64,000 bases of DNA, from contig DATGJN010000066.1 of assembly GCA_035295165.1 (NCBI GenBank), forward strand, positions 1 through 64,000, read 5' to 3'. Made by a program: the position numbers and the translations under genes. The stretch's first letter is position 1. The number at the start of each line of letters is the position of its first letter. Positions 26,155 to 34,447 of the stretch are shown here, one piece after another. This DNA is from a bacterium (lineage in GTDB: Bacteria; Sysuimicrobiota; Sysuimicrobiia; Sysuimicrobiales; Segetimicrobiaceae). The notes beneath the pieces were generated by a model, which was given only the letters and a program-made list of their open reading frames with translations, searched no databases and was not told the origin of the DNA.

Positions 26155-26469
26155 GGCCTCCTGGCGGGCTCACTGATGATGGATGATGAGGTTGTAACAG
26201 CCTTGTCAAATTACCTCATATTTACGAGACCTTCCTTCGAATTACACTAAACATTTCGGTCATAATTGTGCGGTACTTGATGCCTAGTGCCAGGAAGGCA
26301 TCCTGAGGGCCTCGCACTTTTCAGAAGTATTGGGCGTCGTGCCCGGGCGTGGGGATGCCCGACCTGGTCCATGAAGTTGACTTCCGGTATTGACCCTGTG
26401 TACCAGACTGGCCTGAATGGCCGCAATCAGAATCCGGGGGGTGGCGGTCCACGACCGCGGGTAGCACAG
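26155..26469. other. AT-rich upstream region of the XRE-TPR gene
   Basis: About 315 bases without a supported gene. The part at 26175-26260 is conspicuously AT-rich against the GC-rich background and probably contains the minus-strand promoter of the regulator. I do not see a convincing operator pair. Confidence 0.5.
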
Positions 26470-27309
26470 CTATTCCTTCTTGGCCACCGGGTTCTCGGGA
26501 TACGAGCACCAGTCGCTCCAACTGCCTGCATACAGCACGGCGTTTCCGATCCCGACCTCATCCATCGCCAGCAGATTCGGACACGCCGAGACACCCGATC
26601 CGCAGTACACGATCGGCTGCTCCGATCCGATCGCCGCAAACCGCTCCCGCAGGACATCGATCGGCTTCAGCATCCCGCGGTCGTCTTGGTTCTCCGTCCA
26701 CGGCAGATTGACGGCCCCCGGGATGTGACCCGCGACGGGGTCGAGAGGCTCCACCTCGCCCCGATACCGCTCCGGCGCGCGCGAGTCGACCAGGCAAACG
26801 TCACGACGGCCGAGACGGCGGCGTACTCCCTCCATGTCCACGAGCATCTCTGCGCGCACGCGCGGCGCGAAGACGCGTTGGGCGACCGGGCACACCTCGG
26901 CGGTGGTGGGATGGCCCGCGAGCCGCCACGCGGACCAGCCGCCGTCGAGCACCCTGACGGCGTCGTGCCCAAGGTAGCGAAGCATCCACCAGAGCCTGGC
27001 GGCCATGCAGTTGTTCTGGGCATCGTACGCGATCACGGTCGTGCTCCCGTCGATGCCGTTGCGTCCGAACAGCCGCGCGAGCGACTCGATCGCCGGGAGA
27101 GGATGGCGTCCTCCGTGGGCGGCCTTCGGGGCCGACAGGTCGGTGTCGAGGTCGAGATACACGGCCCCGGGGATATGCTCTCGCATGTACCCGGTCCGGC
27201 CGGCGTCGGGGTTTGCGAGGTCGAACCGGCAGTCCGCGATCACGATCGCCGGATCACCGAGCCGACCGGCCAACCAGTCCGCAGTCACGAGGTTAGTGCT
27301 CCCGCGCAT
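26470..27309 (-). CDS. Thiosulfate/3-mercaptopyruvate sulfurtransferase (tandem rhodanese)
   Basis: This 279-residue protein has two rhodanese domains. The N-terminal, inactive one starts LVTADWLAGRLGDPAIVIAD, and the C-terminal one has the active cysteine in VYCGSGVSAC (about C236). The CGSGVSA loop resembles 3-mercaptopyruvate sulfurtransferases and related thiosulfate enzymes. It moves sulfane sulfur to a thiol or cyanide acceptor, in cytoplasm or periplasm; no signal peptide is seen. The start at 27309 is fixed by AGGAGG 7 bases upstream. Confidence 0.92.
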   Translation of the reverse strand: MRGSTNLVTADWLAGRLGDPAIVIADCRFDLANPDAGRTGYMREHIPGAVYLDLDTDLSAPKAAHGGRHPLPAIESLARLFGRNGIDGSTTVIAYDAQNNCMAARLWWMLRYLGHDAVRVLDGGWSAWRLAGHPTTAEVCPVAQRVFAPRVRAEMLVDMEGVRRRLGRRDVCLVDSRAPERYRGEVEPLDPVAGHIPGAVNLPWTENQDDRGMLKPIDVLRERFAAIGSEQPIVYCGSGVSACPNLLAMDEVGIGNAVLYAGSWSDWCSYPENPVAKKE

Positions 27310-27586
27310 GTCAGCGCCTCCTTGCGATCCACTCCGCCCGCTGCGCACGTCTGATCCGAGACACTATGATACTTCAACGCACACAGGCGCGTCCCATGCG
27401 CTGCTTGGCTGATCGTCCCGTTGGCAGAGTGAATTGCGCGAGTTTGCGACGTGGCTTGCTCCGACGGTCGGACGTCGGTAGGATGTCGGCATAGGCACGA
27501 TGTACTCGACTGAACGCCGACAGGCTGATGGCACCGTTCATCCGCGCTCGCAGGTGGCCCGATCAGGACTTACCGGGGAGACGCGC

Positions 27587-27841
27587 ATGTTGTTTGACAA
27601 GCTGTGGGCTCAGGTCAAGGGGGCCGAACGCTCCGGCAAACTGACCGTCGAAGAAGCTCTCGACTGCGCGACGCGCCTGCCCCAGGCCCTCTTCTGTTCC
27701 ATGATGGAATGCCTCGCCGAAAACGGCGAGGACCCTCAGGTCATCGTCACGCAGGTCGCCCGCCTGCACGAGCACATGTTGAAGCGGCTCCGCGAGGTCG
27801 CGACCAAGCTGCGGGTCAGGCCCACGGTCGGATTTCATTGA
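27587..27841 (+). CDS. Small helical protein, unknown function
   Basis: This 84-residue protein begins MLFDKLWAQVKGAERSGK and is predicted mostly helical by its residue pattern, with a basic C-terminus. GGGGAG lies 6 bases before the ATG. I recognise no family. It precedes the DNA-binding-like gene at 27958 by 116 bases in the same direction, so it may belong to the same transcription unit. Confidence 0.65.
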   Translation: MLFDKLWAQVKGAERSGKLTVEEALDCATRLPQALFCSMMECLAENGEDPQVIVTQVARLHEHMLKRLREVATKLRVRPTVGFH

Positions 27842-27957
27842 TCGCCGCCGCGCGATCGTATCCGCCTCGCGCGTCCCCCCGGTGTCGCTTGGATGTGGGG
27901 GCGTTCGGAATGACATATGTTATGATGGGTGTACTCTCACACCAAGGAGCGCCGCCG

Positions 27958-28338
27958 ATGCGAGGGAAGGCGCGGGACGGCCGAGGCGATCGGCCGGGCG
28001 GGGACACGCGGGCCCGTGGCGAGGCGAAGATGGGCATCCACGTTCCCAAAGAACTGCACCGCCGGTTTCGGGCGCGTCTGATTCTCGAAGGACGGCAGAT
28101 GCAGGATGTCATCCGCACCTGGGTGGACGATGAGGTAGCATCGCACCGGACGCGCCCGCCCGCGACAGGCGGGCTTCGCTTCTTCAAGGGCGTCGATCGA
28201 AACATGCTGGCCGCAATCGCGGTCCCGCTCGAACTGGACAAGATCCGCCGGCTCAAGAGCAAGCTGCTCATGGAGGGACGCAACATCTCGCAGTGGGGCA
28301 CCGAACGCATGGAGCAGTTCCTGAAGGAACGGGGATGA
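27958..28338 (+). CDS. Basic helical protein with ribbon-helix-helix-like segment
   Basis: This 126-residue protein has a disordered basic N-terminus, then MGIHVPKELHRRFRARLILE, a pattern seen in ribbon-helix-helix proteins (short strand followed by helix), and EGRQMQDVIRTWVDDEV. A second similar half follows: IAVPLELDKIRRLKSKLLME then EGRNISQWGTERM. So it may hold two tandem RHH-like units and bind DNA by itself. AAGGAG 8 bases upstream fixes the start. It overlaps the next gene by ATGA and heads the four-gene set with the SpoIIIAA-like ATPase, so it is either its regulator or a DNA-binding subunit. Confidence 0.7.
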   Translation: MRGKARDGRGDRPGGDTRARGEAKMGIHVPKELHRRFRARLILEGRQMQDVIRTWVDDEVASHRTRPPATGGLRFFKGVDRNMLAAIAVPLELDKIRRLKSKLLMEGRNISQWGTERMEQFLKERG

Positions 28339-29411
28339 AGCCGCACGGCGCCGCCAGGGGTGCGGCGTTGGCGCTGGGGCTAGCGCTCGCCGCGACCGCA
28401 GCAACCGCAGGCCCTCAACCTCCCCCACTGACCGTATATGCGGGCTCCGGCACGCGGACGTCGCTTCGGCTGCAACCCGGCTATGCCACCGTTCTTCGGG
28501 CCGATCGTCGGATCGACACGGTCGCCATCGGGGATCCGCGACTGGTCACCGCCACCGCAGTCAAACACGGGCAGGACGTCTACGATCTTATCTTGCAGCC
28601 GCAGGGCTCCTCCGGCGCGACCAATATGGTCGTCTGGCTCGGCAACCTGACGACCGTGTGGGACCTCGAGGTCGGCCCCGGGCTCCGGACCGCCGACCTC
28701 GTGTACGTGGTCACCGGTGCGCGGGGCGCGGCGGTGCCGCCTCCTACCGCGAGCACGACCTCGCCACCCACATCGTCCGGACGGGCGGCGCTGCCGCCAC
28801 CGGTTGCCGGGGCTCCAACCGCGGCCCCCCGCCCGTCGCCGCCGCCGGCCGCGGCCTCGGCGCCGCAATCGCGTGCGCCGGCGGGTTCGACGATCCCGAC
28901 ACCGGAGACACCGTCCGGACGCCGCCCGGGCCCGGAGGGCGCGGCCTCACCGGCCCCGGGTCCGAGTGAGCCGGCTCACCCGGACCCGATCGCAGAACGG
29001 CCCGCGGGCGCCCCGGTGCTTCAAGCGCGCCAGACCATCGGAGACGTCACCGCCGTGTTCCAGGTCGCACGGCTCCCCGACGGTGTGCTGATACGCTACC
29101 AGATCACGAATCACGGCGATGGCGATTTTGCGATCCGGCCCACGAGTGTGCTGGTGCGCGTGAACGGCAGGCTGGTCCCATACGCGCTCGCGCGCGCAAG
29201 CGCGGACCAGAGCCGGCCGGACGCGCTGCCGCACGGTGCCACGGAGACCGGCGTGATCGAGGCGCCGAACCCCGCCGCGCGGTCGGTGCAGGTGGTCCTC
29301 TCGCTCTTCCCGCTCGCGCCCGCCGACGACGCGGGCGACGCGCGCCTGCCGCTGACGTTCGAACCGTCGTTCGCCGGCGTCGACCGTCTGGCACCGACCA
29401 CGAATCTGTGA
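28335..29411 (+). CDS. Secreted protein with pilus/secretin N-terminal domain and Pro-rich linker
   Basis: A short signal peptide (ALALGLALAATAATAG) is followed by a domain like the N-terminal part of CpaC/RcpA secretins (T2SS-T3SS pil_N): TSLRLQPGYATVLRADR, then VAIGDPRLVTA and MVVWLGNLTTVWDLEV. A long Pro/Ala-rich linker (about residues 130-230) leads to a C-terminal beta domain starting IGDVTAVFQVARLPDG. No secretin pore domain is present. Its ATG overlaps the previous stop (ATGA), and its stop overlaps the ATPase GTG, so the three are coupled. It would sit in the periplasm of a diderm cell and could link an envelope machine to the ATPase. Confidence 0.75.
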   Translation: MKPHGAARGAALALGLALAATAATAGPQPPPLTVYAGSGTRTSLRLQPGYATVLRADRRIDTVAIGDPRLVTATAVKHGQDVYDLILQPQGSSGATNMVVWLGNLTTVWDLEVGPGLRTADLVYVVTGARGAAVPPPTASTTSPPTSSGRAALPPPVAGAPTAAPRPSPPPAAASAPQSRAPAGSTIPTPETPSGRRPGPEGAASPAPGPSEPAHPDPIAERPAGAPVLQARQTIGDVTAVFQVARLPDGVLIRYQITNHGDGDFAIRPTSVLVRVNGRLVPYALARASADQSRPDALPHGATETGVIEAPNPAARSVQVVLSLFPLAPADDAGDARLPLTFEPSFAGVDRLAPTTNL

Positions 29412-30454
29412 CTCCCGAACCTCCCGGCGGAGAGATCGAATCGCTGCTCGCGATCGTCCCTCCATGGATCGTCGCGCAGATCGCCCCACGTGACACCGAG
29501 GCGCTCGAAGAGCTCGTCGTGGATCTCGGACGGCCTCCGCGGGCGCGCCTCCGAACAGGCTGCCGCGAGGTGACGCTCTCCGGCGAAGTTGGCTACGACG
29601 ATCTGCAGTACATCCTCGGACGCGTCACGCGGTTCCGCGACGACAACCGGACGGGCGTCGAGCGGACGCTGCACCGGATCGCATGCATTCGGGACCGGTA
29701 TCACGAGATCGTGGGCTTTACGTTTCGGGCCGGACGCACGGTCGCCGGCGCGGCGCGCCCGATCGCCGACCTGCTGGCGGCCCGCCGGAGCCTCCTCGTG
29801 GTCGGCGGGCCCGGCGCCGGCAAGACCACGCTGCTGAGAAGTGCCGCGGCGATGCTGGCCGGCGACCTCGGCCGGAGAACGATGATCGCCGACACCAGCA
29901 ACGAGATCGGCGGAGACGGCCAGATCCCGCACCCCGCGATCGGCGGCGCACGCCGCCTGCAGATTCCGCTGCCCGACTCCGCGCAGGCGGGCGTCGCGGA
30001 CGCGCTGCAGGCGCGCGTGTTGCTGCAGGCGGTCGTCAACCACGGGGCTGAAGCGATCGTCGTGGACGAGATCGGGTTCGAAGCGGAGGCCCGGGTGATC
30101 CGCACGATCGCGCGGCGTGGCGTGCAGCTCGTCGCCACCGCGCACGGACGCCACCTTCGCGACGTCGTGTTCAACCCCGACCTCGCCGGTCTCGTGGGCA
30201 GCCCCCGGCCGGTGACCCTGTCGCCGGAGGAAGCCGCCGCGCGGGGATCCGAACGGCACACCGCGCTGGAACGCTCGGAGCCGCCCGCGTTCGAGTGCGT
30301 CGTGGAGGTCTCGCGCCGAGACCTCCTCGTGATTCACACGGATGTGGCCCGGTCGGTGGATCTCATCCTGGCCGGACTGGCGCCGAAGGTCGCGGTGCGG
30401 CGGTGCGGTTCCGCGGACGGGGTCCCCAGGGGACGGGACGAACCCGTCCAATAG
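29408..30454 (+). CDS. SpoIIIAA-like/Ycf45-type AAA ATPase
   Basis: This 348-residue cytoplasmic P-loop ATPase resembles stage III sporulation protein AA and the Ycf45 group. The N-terminal domain has EVTLSGEVGYDDLQYILGRV. Walker A is GGPGAGKTT at about 133-141, and Walker B is AIVVDEIG near 217, followed by the sensor region LVATAHGR. The C-terminal part FECVVEVSRRDLLVIH matches the tail seen in non-sporulating members; no clear R3H motif remains. The GTG start overlaps the upstream stop (GTGA). In a diderm without visible spore genes this is probably an envelope or nucleic-acid-associated motor rather than a sporulation protein. Confidence 0.85.
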   Translation: MTPEPPGGEIESLLAIVPPWIVAQIAPRDTEALEELVVDLGRPPRARLRTGCREVTLSGEVGYDDLQYILGRVTRFRDDNRTGVERTLHRIACIRDRYHEIVGFTFRAGRTVAGAARPIADLLAARRSLLVVGGPGAGKTTLLRSAAAMLAGDLGRRTMIADTSNEIGGDGQIPHPAIGGARRLQIPLPDSAQAGVADALQARVLLQAVVNHGAEAIVVDEIGFEAEARVIRTIARRGVQLVATAHGRHLRDVVFNPDLAGLVGSPRPVTLSPEEAAARGSERHTALERSEPPAFECVVEVSRRDLLVIHTDVARSVDLILAGLAPKVAVRRCGSADGVPRGRDEPVQ

Positions 30455-30462
30455 TGCTGGCT

Positions 30463-30690
30463 GTGGAACGCGGCACCGTGAAGTGGTTCGACAGCCGGAT
30501 GGGCTACGGCTTCGTGCTCGACGCCGAGGGACGCGACGTCTTCGTCCACCGCCGCGTCGTCAGGCGCGCCGGACGCCGCCGGCTCGAGCCGGGCGAGCCT
30601 GTCGAATACGAGGCGGAGCAGACCCCGCGCGGCGTGAAGATCACCCGACTGGTGGTACTCGCATCCGCGGTCCCTGACCAGGAGCGTTGA
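30463..30690 (+). CDS. Cold-shock-domain protein
   Basis: This OB-fold protein of about 75 residues carries both RNA-binding motifs: RNP1-like MGYGFV and RNP2-like VFVHRR, starting ERGTVKWFDSR. A basic stretch (RRAGRRRLEPGE) replaces the usual acidic loop. A GTG at 30463 gives the standard N-terminus; a GTG at 30454 that overlaps the ATPase stop is also possible. Such proteins melt RNA or single-stranded DNA structures. Linkage to the ATPase gene is notable. Confidence 0.85.
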   Translation: MERGTVKWFDSRMGYGFVLDAEGRDVFVHRRVVRRAGRRRLEPGEPVEYEAEQTPRGVKITRLVVLASAVPDQER

Positions 30691-30759
30691 CGGCGCACAA
30701 GCGGCGACGCCGATCCTGCCTCGAAGCGCAGACGATCGTCGCGTCGGAGCCTCAGGAGC

Positions 30760-31122
30760 TCAGGACGAAGCAGCCGGGGGTCGCTTGGGCGCGCTCGGGA
30801 ATGCGATGACCCCCGTCTGGCGGACCGACGCCGCGCGCTTCCGCTCGGGCACCCGAGGGTGATTCGCGAGATTCAGATCGAGGTTCTTCCCGCAGGTGCA
30901 GGTGATCTTGGGCTGCTGGCTCACGTCCAGCCAGATGTTCCCCAACGTTTCGGCGCGCTTCCGCGCGGCGTCTACGGCCCCGGACGCGATCTCTTCGGCG
31001 TCCTCGCGCTCCCCCTGCGCGCGGGTCCCGGTTCCATACACCGAGTAGACGAACGCCTTGGGATAATAGACGCTGTACCGCTTGCCGCACCGTCCACAGG
31101 GAAACGTAAACACGAGCGCCAC
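30760..31122 (-). CDS. Zinc-ribbon protein, unknown function
   Basis: This 120-residue protein has two paired-cysteine knuckles: CGRCG near residue 9 and CTCG near residue 75, as in a split zinc ribbon. Between them is a helix rich in A, E and R (AEEIASGAVDAARKRAETLG). The C-terminus is basic and Pro-rich. The start is GTG with GGGGTGATG upstream. It is convergent with the cold-shock gene. I recognise no named family. Confidence 0.65.
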   Translation of the reverse strand: MALVFTFPCGRCGKRYSVYYPKAFVYSVYGTGTRAQGEREDAEEIASGAVDAARKRAETLGNIWLDVSQQPKITCTCGKNLDLNLANHPRVPERKRAASVRQTGVIAFPSAPKRPPAASS

Positions 31123-31239
31123 GCGCCATCACCCCGGCAGTATTGTAGCATGTCGTGCCGCGTCGCCGGGGCACCCAGAACGACTCCCCTTCGCGGAGGC
31201 CCGATCTGAGCTGCCGGCGGCGGCCGCGCCGACAGACAG

Positions 31240-31264
31240 GGAGCCGGGCGTGCGGCCCGGCTCC
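31240..31264 (-). terminator. Hairpin downstream of the 31296-31787 gene
   Basis: GGAGCCGGGC (31240-31249) pairs exactly with GCCCGGCTCC (31255-31264) over a 5-base loop. It follows the stop of the minus-strand gene by about 30 bases. The T-run is weak, so it is only a probable terminator. Confidence 0.5.
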
Positions 31265-31295
31265 TCAGTTCTCGCGACGCGCCTGCCGAGCTATT

Positions 31296-31787
31296 TCAGT
31301 GTCGATTGTCGCCCGGCGCGTTGTCGGGACCGTCTTGGTGCCAGTCCCGCCGGGGCGCCCACGAAGGATCGCCGCCGCCACCGGAAGCAGGCGAGGACAC
31401 CGACGCGCCCCCGTGCGACTGCGACAGCACTTGGGGAAGGTTCAGCAGGATGTTCGCGATGTTGGCGATCTGACCCAACCCCTGGCCGATACCGGCCTGC
31501 CCGAGCCCCGGCGAAGCCGGCGCGGCGGCCGCAGGACGCGGGGCGGTGCGGACCACTCGATCCCCGACCGAGCGGGGAGCGGCGGCATGGTGCGCGATCG
31601 GCGCCGCCACGCGCGCCACCGGCGCCTTGACGGGCGCAGGCGGCGGGGGCGGATCGGCGATCACCGACACCGCCGGGGTCGCCTGCGAGGGACGCACGCC
31701 GAGCATCGCAAGCCCCGTCGGCGTCATCGCCGCCGTGACCGCGAGCACGGTCAGGATCCCAAGGCCCACCGTCAGTGATTTCATCAT
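31296..31787 (-). CDS. Secreted or anchored Ala/Pro-rich hypothetical protein
   Basis: This protein of about 163 residues starts MMKSLTVGLGILTVLAVTAA, a signal peptide or membrane anchor. A Pro/Ala-rich low-complexity region follows, then a short conserved-looking helix (GLGQIANIANILLNLPQVLS) and a Gly/Ser-rich, acidic-basic tail. No known domain is recognised. A hairpin follows its stop. Confidence 0.6.
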   Translation of the reverse strand: MMKSLTVGLGILTVLAVTAAMTPTGLAMLGVRPSQATPAVSVIADPPPPPAPVKAPVARVAAPIAHHAAAPRSVGDRVVRTAPRPAAAAPASPGLGQAGIGQGLGQIANIANILLNLPQVLSQSHGGASVSSPASGGGGDPSWAPRRDWHQDGPDNAPGDNRH

Positions 31788-31871
31788 GGCACGGTCACCC
31801 AGAAACGATCTACCCCTCTCCCCTTCCATTGTAACGCCGCGAGAATGGGGAGAGTTCCCCCGGGGCGAGCG

Positions 31872-32870
31872 CTACGCCTTGGGCCGGAGGCGCGCCGTCT
31901 CGCGCACTTCCGGGTTGACCACGGACCGCGGCCACTCGCCGCGCGCGACGCGCGCGACCTCCTCGGCCGCGCTCCGCTTCAGCGTCAGCTGGGCCTCCTC
32001 GCTGTACCACGCGACGTGCGGCGTGAGGATCGTGTTCGGGGCGGTCCGGAGCGGGTGGTCCGCTCCGAGCGGCTCAGTCTCGAACACGTCGAGGGCCGCC
32101 CCGGCGAGGCGCCCTTCGCGGAGCGCCCTCGCCAGCGCCCCCGTGTCCACCACGGGACCGCGGGACGTGTTCACGACGACCGCATCCGGCTTCATGAGGC
32201 GCAGCTCGGCCGGGCCGAGCAGATGCCGGGTTTCCGCGTTCAGCGGCGTATGGAACGAGACGAAATCCGACTGTCGCAGCAGCGTCGGATAGTCCACGAG
32301 CACGGCGCCGGCGTCGATCGCCGCGTTGCGCGTGATGTACGGATCGTACGCGAGCACGTGCAGGCCGAACGGCGCCGCGTACGCCGCGACCGTCTTGCCG
32401 ATGCGGCCGAGCCCCACGATGCCGAGCGTGCGTCCGGCCAGCCGGTGGATCGCCGGGACGACGTCCGGGCCGCGGGTCCACCGGCCCGCTCGCACATCGC
32501 CGTCGTACCGCGCGATCCGCCGGTGCACGACCAACAGGAGCGTGATGGCGTGCAGCGCGACTTCCTGCGTGCCGTAGTCGGGCACGTTCACCACGCAGAT
32601 GCCGGCCTCCGTCGCCGCCGCCATATCCACCGTGTCGAACCCGACGCCGTACCGGACGATCGCAAGACACCGGTGCATCCCCCGGATCGCGTCGGCATCG
32701 ATCGGCAGCAGCTGATTCAGCACGGCGTCCGCCTGGGCGAGCGCGGCGTGCTGGTGCGCCCGATGGTGCGACTCCGCGACGACGATCTTCACGCCGAGCG
32801 GCAGCAGCACCCGTTCCTCGGGCTCGAGCGTCGCATAGGTATGATCCGTGATCACGCAGACAAAGGACAT
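31872..32870 (-). CDS. D-2-hydroxyacid dehydrogenase (phosphoglycerate dehydrogenase-like)
   Basis: This 332-residue protein shows the family motifs: NAD loop TLGIVGLGRIGKTVAAYA, catalytic arginine in VNTSRGPVVDTGALARAL, glutamate in FETEPL, and histidine in LTPHVAWYSEEA. It is closer to C-terminal-binding-protein/PGDH-like enzymes than the paralog at 17324-18328. The ATG at 32870 begins the conserved domain (SFVCVITDHTYATLEPEE); the frame extends further upstream without conservation. It stands back to back with the DUF6580 gene. Substrate unknown. Confidence 0.9.
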   Translation of the reverse strand: MSFVCVITDHTYATLEPEERVLLPLGVKIVVAESHHRAHQHAALAQADAVLNQLLPIDADAIRGMHRCLAIVRYGVGFDTVDMAAATEAGICVVNVPDYGTQEVALHAITLLLVVHRRIARYDGDVRAGRWTRGPDVVPAIHRLAGRTLGIVGLGRIGKTVAAYAAPFGLHVLAYDPYITRNAAIDAGAVLVDYPTLLRQSDFVSFHTPLNAETRHLLGPAELRLMKPDAVVVNTSRGPVVDTGALARALREGRLAGAALDVFETEPLGADHPLRTAPNTILTPHVAWYSEEAQLTLKRSAAEEVARVARGEWPRSVVNPEVRETARLRPKA

Positions 32871-32968
32871 GATTGAACTGAGTGTGCGCGCCGGGGCGCC
32901 CATCCGTGTGCCGGACCCCGTCCTCCCCGCGAAGGATTCGCCCCGCGCCTGGGAGAACCCCTGTGCGC

Positions 32969-33529
32969 ATGAAGCCTGCAGGACCACAACGCCGCGACGC
33001 AGCCTGGCTCGGTACGCTCCCGTACGCGCTCATCGCGGCGGGCGCCGTGCTCAGGATCGTGCCGCACCCGTGGAACTTCGCGCCGATCGATGCCCTGGCG
33101 CTGTTCGGCGGTGCCGTGCTTCCCGGGGCGCTCGGCCTGGCGGTCCCCTTGGCCGCCCTCGTGTTGTCCGACGCGGTGCTGGGCTTCTACCCGGGGATCG
33201 GCTGGGTGTACGGGAGCTATGTGCTGATCGCGCTGCTCGGACGCGCGCTGCGGGGGCGCCGTCCCGCGGGGCGGGTCGTCGCGTTCTCGGTCGCGGCCTC
33301 GGTCATCTTCTATGTTGTGACCAACTTCGGCGAGTGGCTGGGACCGCTGTATCCGCATACGCCCGCCGGGCTCGTGGCGTCGTACGTCGCCGCGATCCCG
33401 TTCTTCCGCAACACCGTGCTCAGTGACGTGGGCTACTCGCTCGCGCTCTTCGCCATCTACGGGCACGCGGCCAGATTCGCCGAACGCCGCGCCGGCCGGC
33501 TCGAGCCCGCCGCTCAGCGCACCACGTAG
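32969..33529 (+). CDS. DUF6580-family membrane protein, candidate B12 transport component
   Basis: This inner-membrane protein of 186 residues has about five hydrophobic segments and the blocks that mark DUF6580: VLRIVPHPWNFAPIDALALF at the N-terminus, the SDAVLGFYP loop, VTNFGEWLGPLYPHT, and AAIPFFRNTVLSDVGYS. The layout resembles substrate-binding (S) components of ECF vitamin transporters. Its gene is convergent with tonB (16-base overlap) at a riboswitch-controlled B12 receptor locus, so a role in carrying corrinoid across the inner membrane is a reasonable inference. No energising ATPase is next to it. GGGAG precedes the ATG. Confidence 0.75.
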   Translation: MKPAGPQRRDAAWLGTLPYALIAAGAVLRIVPHPWNFAPIDALALFGGAVLPGALGLAVPLAALVLSDAVLGFYPGIGWVYGSYVLIALLGRALRGRRPAGRVVAFSVAASVIFYVVTNFGEWLGPLYPHTPAGLVASYVAAIPFFRNTVLSDVGYSLALFAIYGHAARFAERRAGRLEPAAQRTT

Positions 33530-34422
33530 CGTATCCGCAGCGTCACGTACGCGTCGATCGGCGCGCCGTCGCGCGTCGCCGGCGCAAACTGCCATCCGCG
33601 AACCGCCTCGATCGCGGACCGGTCGAGGACCCCAGCGCCCGAGGACTCCACGGCGTCGACCTCCCGCACCGTGCCGTCGGCAAGCACGAGCACGCGAAGC
33701 GCCACCGTCCCCTCCGTCCCTACGACCGAAAGCGCCGCTCCGAGATCCTGCCGCCGCACCGTGAACCGGAAGGCGTCCCCGGGATACGCCATCGTCCCGG
33801 TCGAGATCACCCGCGGAGGGGTGAGGATCGGCGCGCGTGCGGCGGGACGGCTCGCATCCTCCCGCGCGCCGGCCGAAGCGGATCCGGTCGCGCTCACGCC
33901 GGTTCCGCTCCCGGTCCCTTCCGCTCCGCCCGCAGCCCCGGAGCCGGACGATCCCGGGGCTCCCGACTGGGCCGTTGAGTTCGCCACCGGGCCGGCGGCT
34001 GGTTGGGACGGGGCGCGCGCGCCCCCGGAACCTCCGGAGTCCGGCGGAGTCGCCTGACGTGCGGTCTGCGGCGCGGACGGCTGCCCCCGCGCCCCGACCG
34101 GTGGGGTCGGCTGCGTGGAACGCACGGTCCCGTGTTGCTCCGCGGGCCGACGCGAGCCCGCCGGGCGCGTCGGTGCGGACACGGACGGGCGGCGGATTAC
34201 CTCCTTGACCTGACGCGGCGAGGACGCCGTCGCCTTGCCCGCCGCCGGACGGTCGCCCTCCTGTTGCGCGGTCGGCCCGGGCGCATCGCTCGAGGTCCGG
34301 GGGACCGGTGTTGCGCCCGTGAAAGGCAGGATCGGGACGCCAGCGTGCCGCCACACCGCAGCACCCGCTCCAGCCGCGAGCGCCGCGGCGAGGGCGGCCG
34401 CGATCACGGGGCCGCTGCGCAC
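33514..34422 (-). CDS. tonB: TonB-like energy transducer
   Basis: One N-terminal transmembrane helix (PVIAAALAAALAAGAGAAVW) is followed by a very long Pro/Ala/Ser-rich periplasmic spacer. The C-terminal TonB domain starts near residue 215 and has VALRVLVLADGTVREVDAVE and the conserved ending RGWQFAPATRDGAPIDAYV. It transmits proton-motive energy to outer-membrane receptors. The GTG at 34422 (GGGATGG site) puts the helix at the N-terminus and starts 26 bases after the receptor stop, so both come from the riboswitch-controlled transcript. ExbB and ExbD are not in the window. Confidence 0.85.
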   Translation of the reverse strand: MRSGPVIAAALAAALAAGAGAAVWRHAGVPILPFTGATPVPRTSSDAPGPTAQQEGDRPAAGKATASSPRQVKEVIRRPSVSAPTRPAGSRRPAEQHGTVRSTQPTPPVGARGQPSAPQTARQATPPDSGGSGGARAPSQPAAGPVANSTAQSGAPGSSGSGAAGGAEGTGSGTGVSATGSASAGAREDASRPAARAPILTPPRVISTGTMAYPGDAFRFTVRRQDLGAALSVVGTEGTVALRVLVLADGTVREVDAVESSGAGVLDRSAIEAVRGWQFAPATRDGAPIDAYVTLRIRYVVR

Positions 34423-34447
34423 AGATCCATCCCGACGGGGCTCATCG

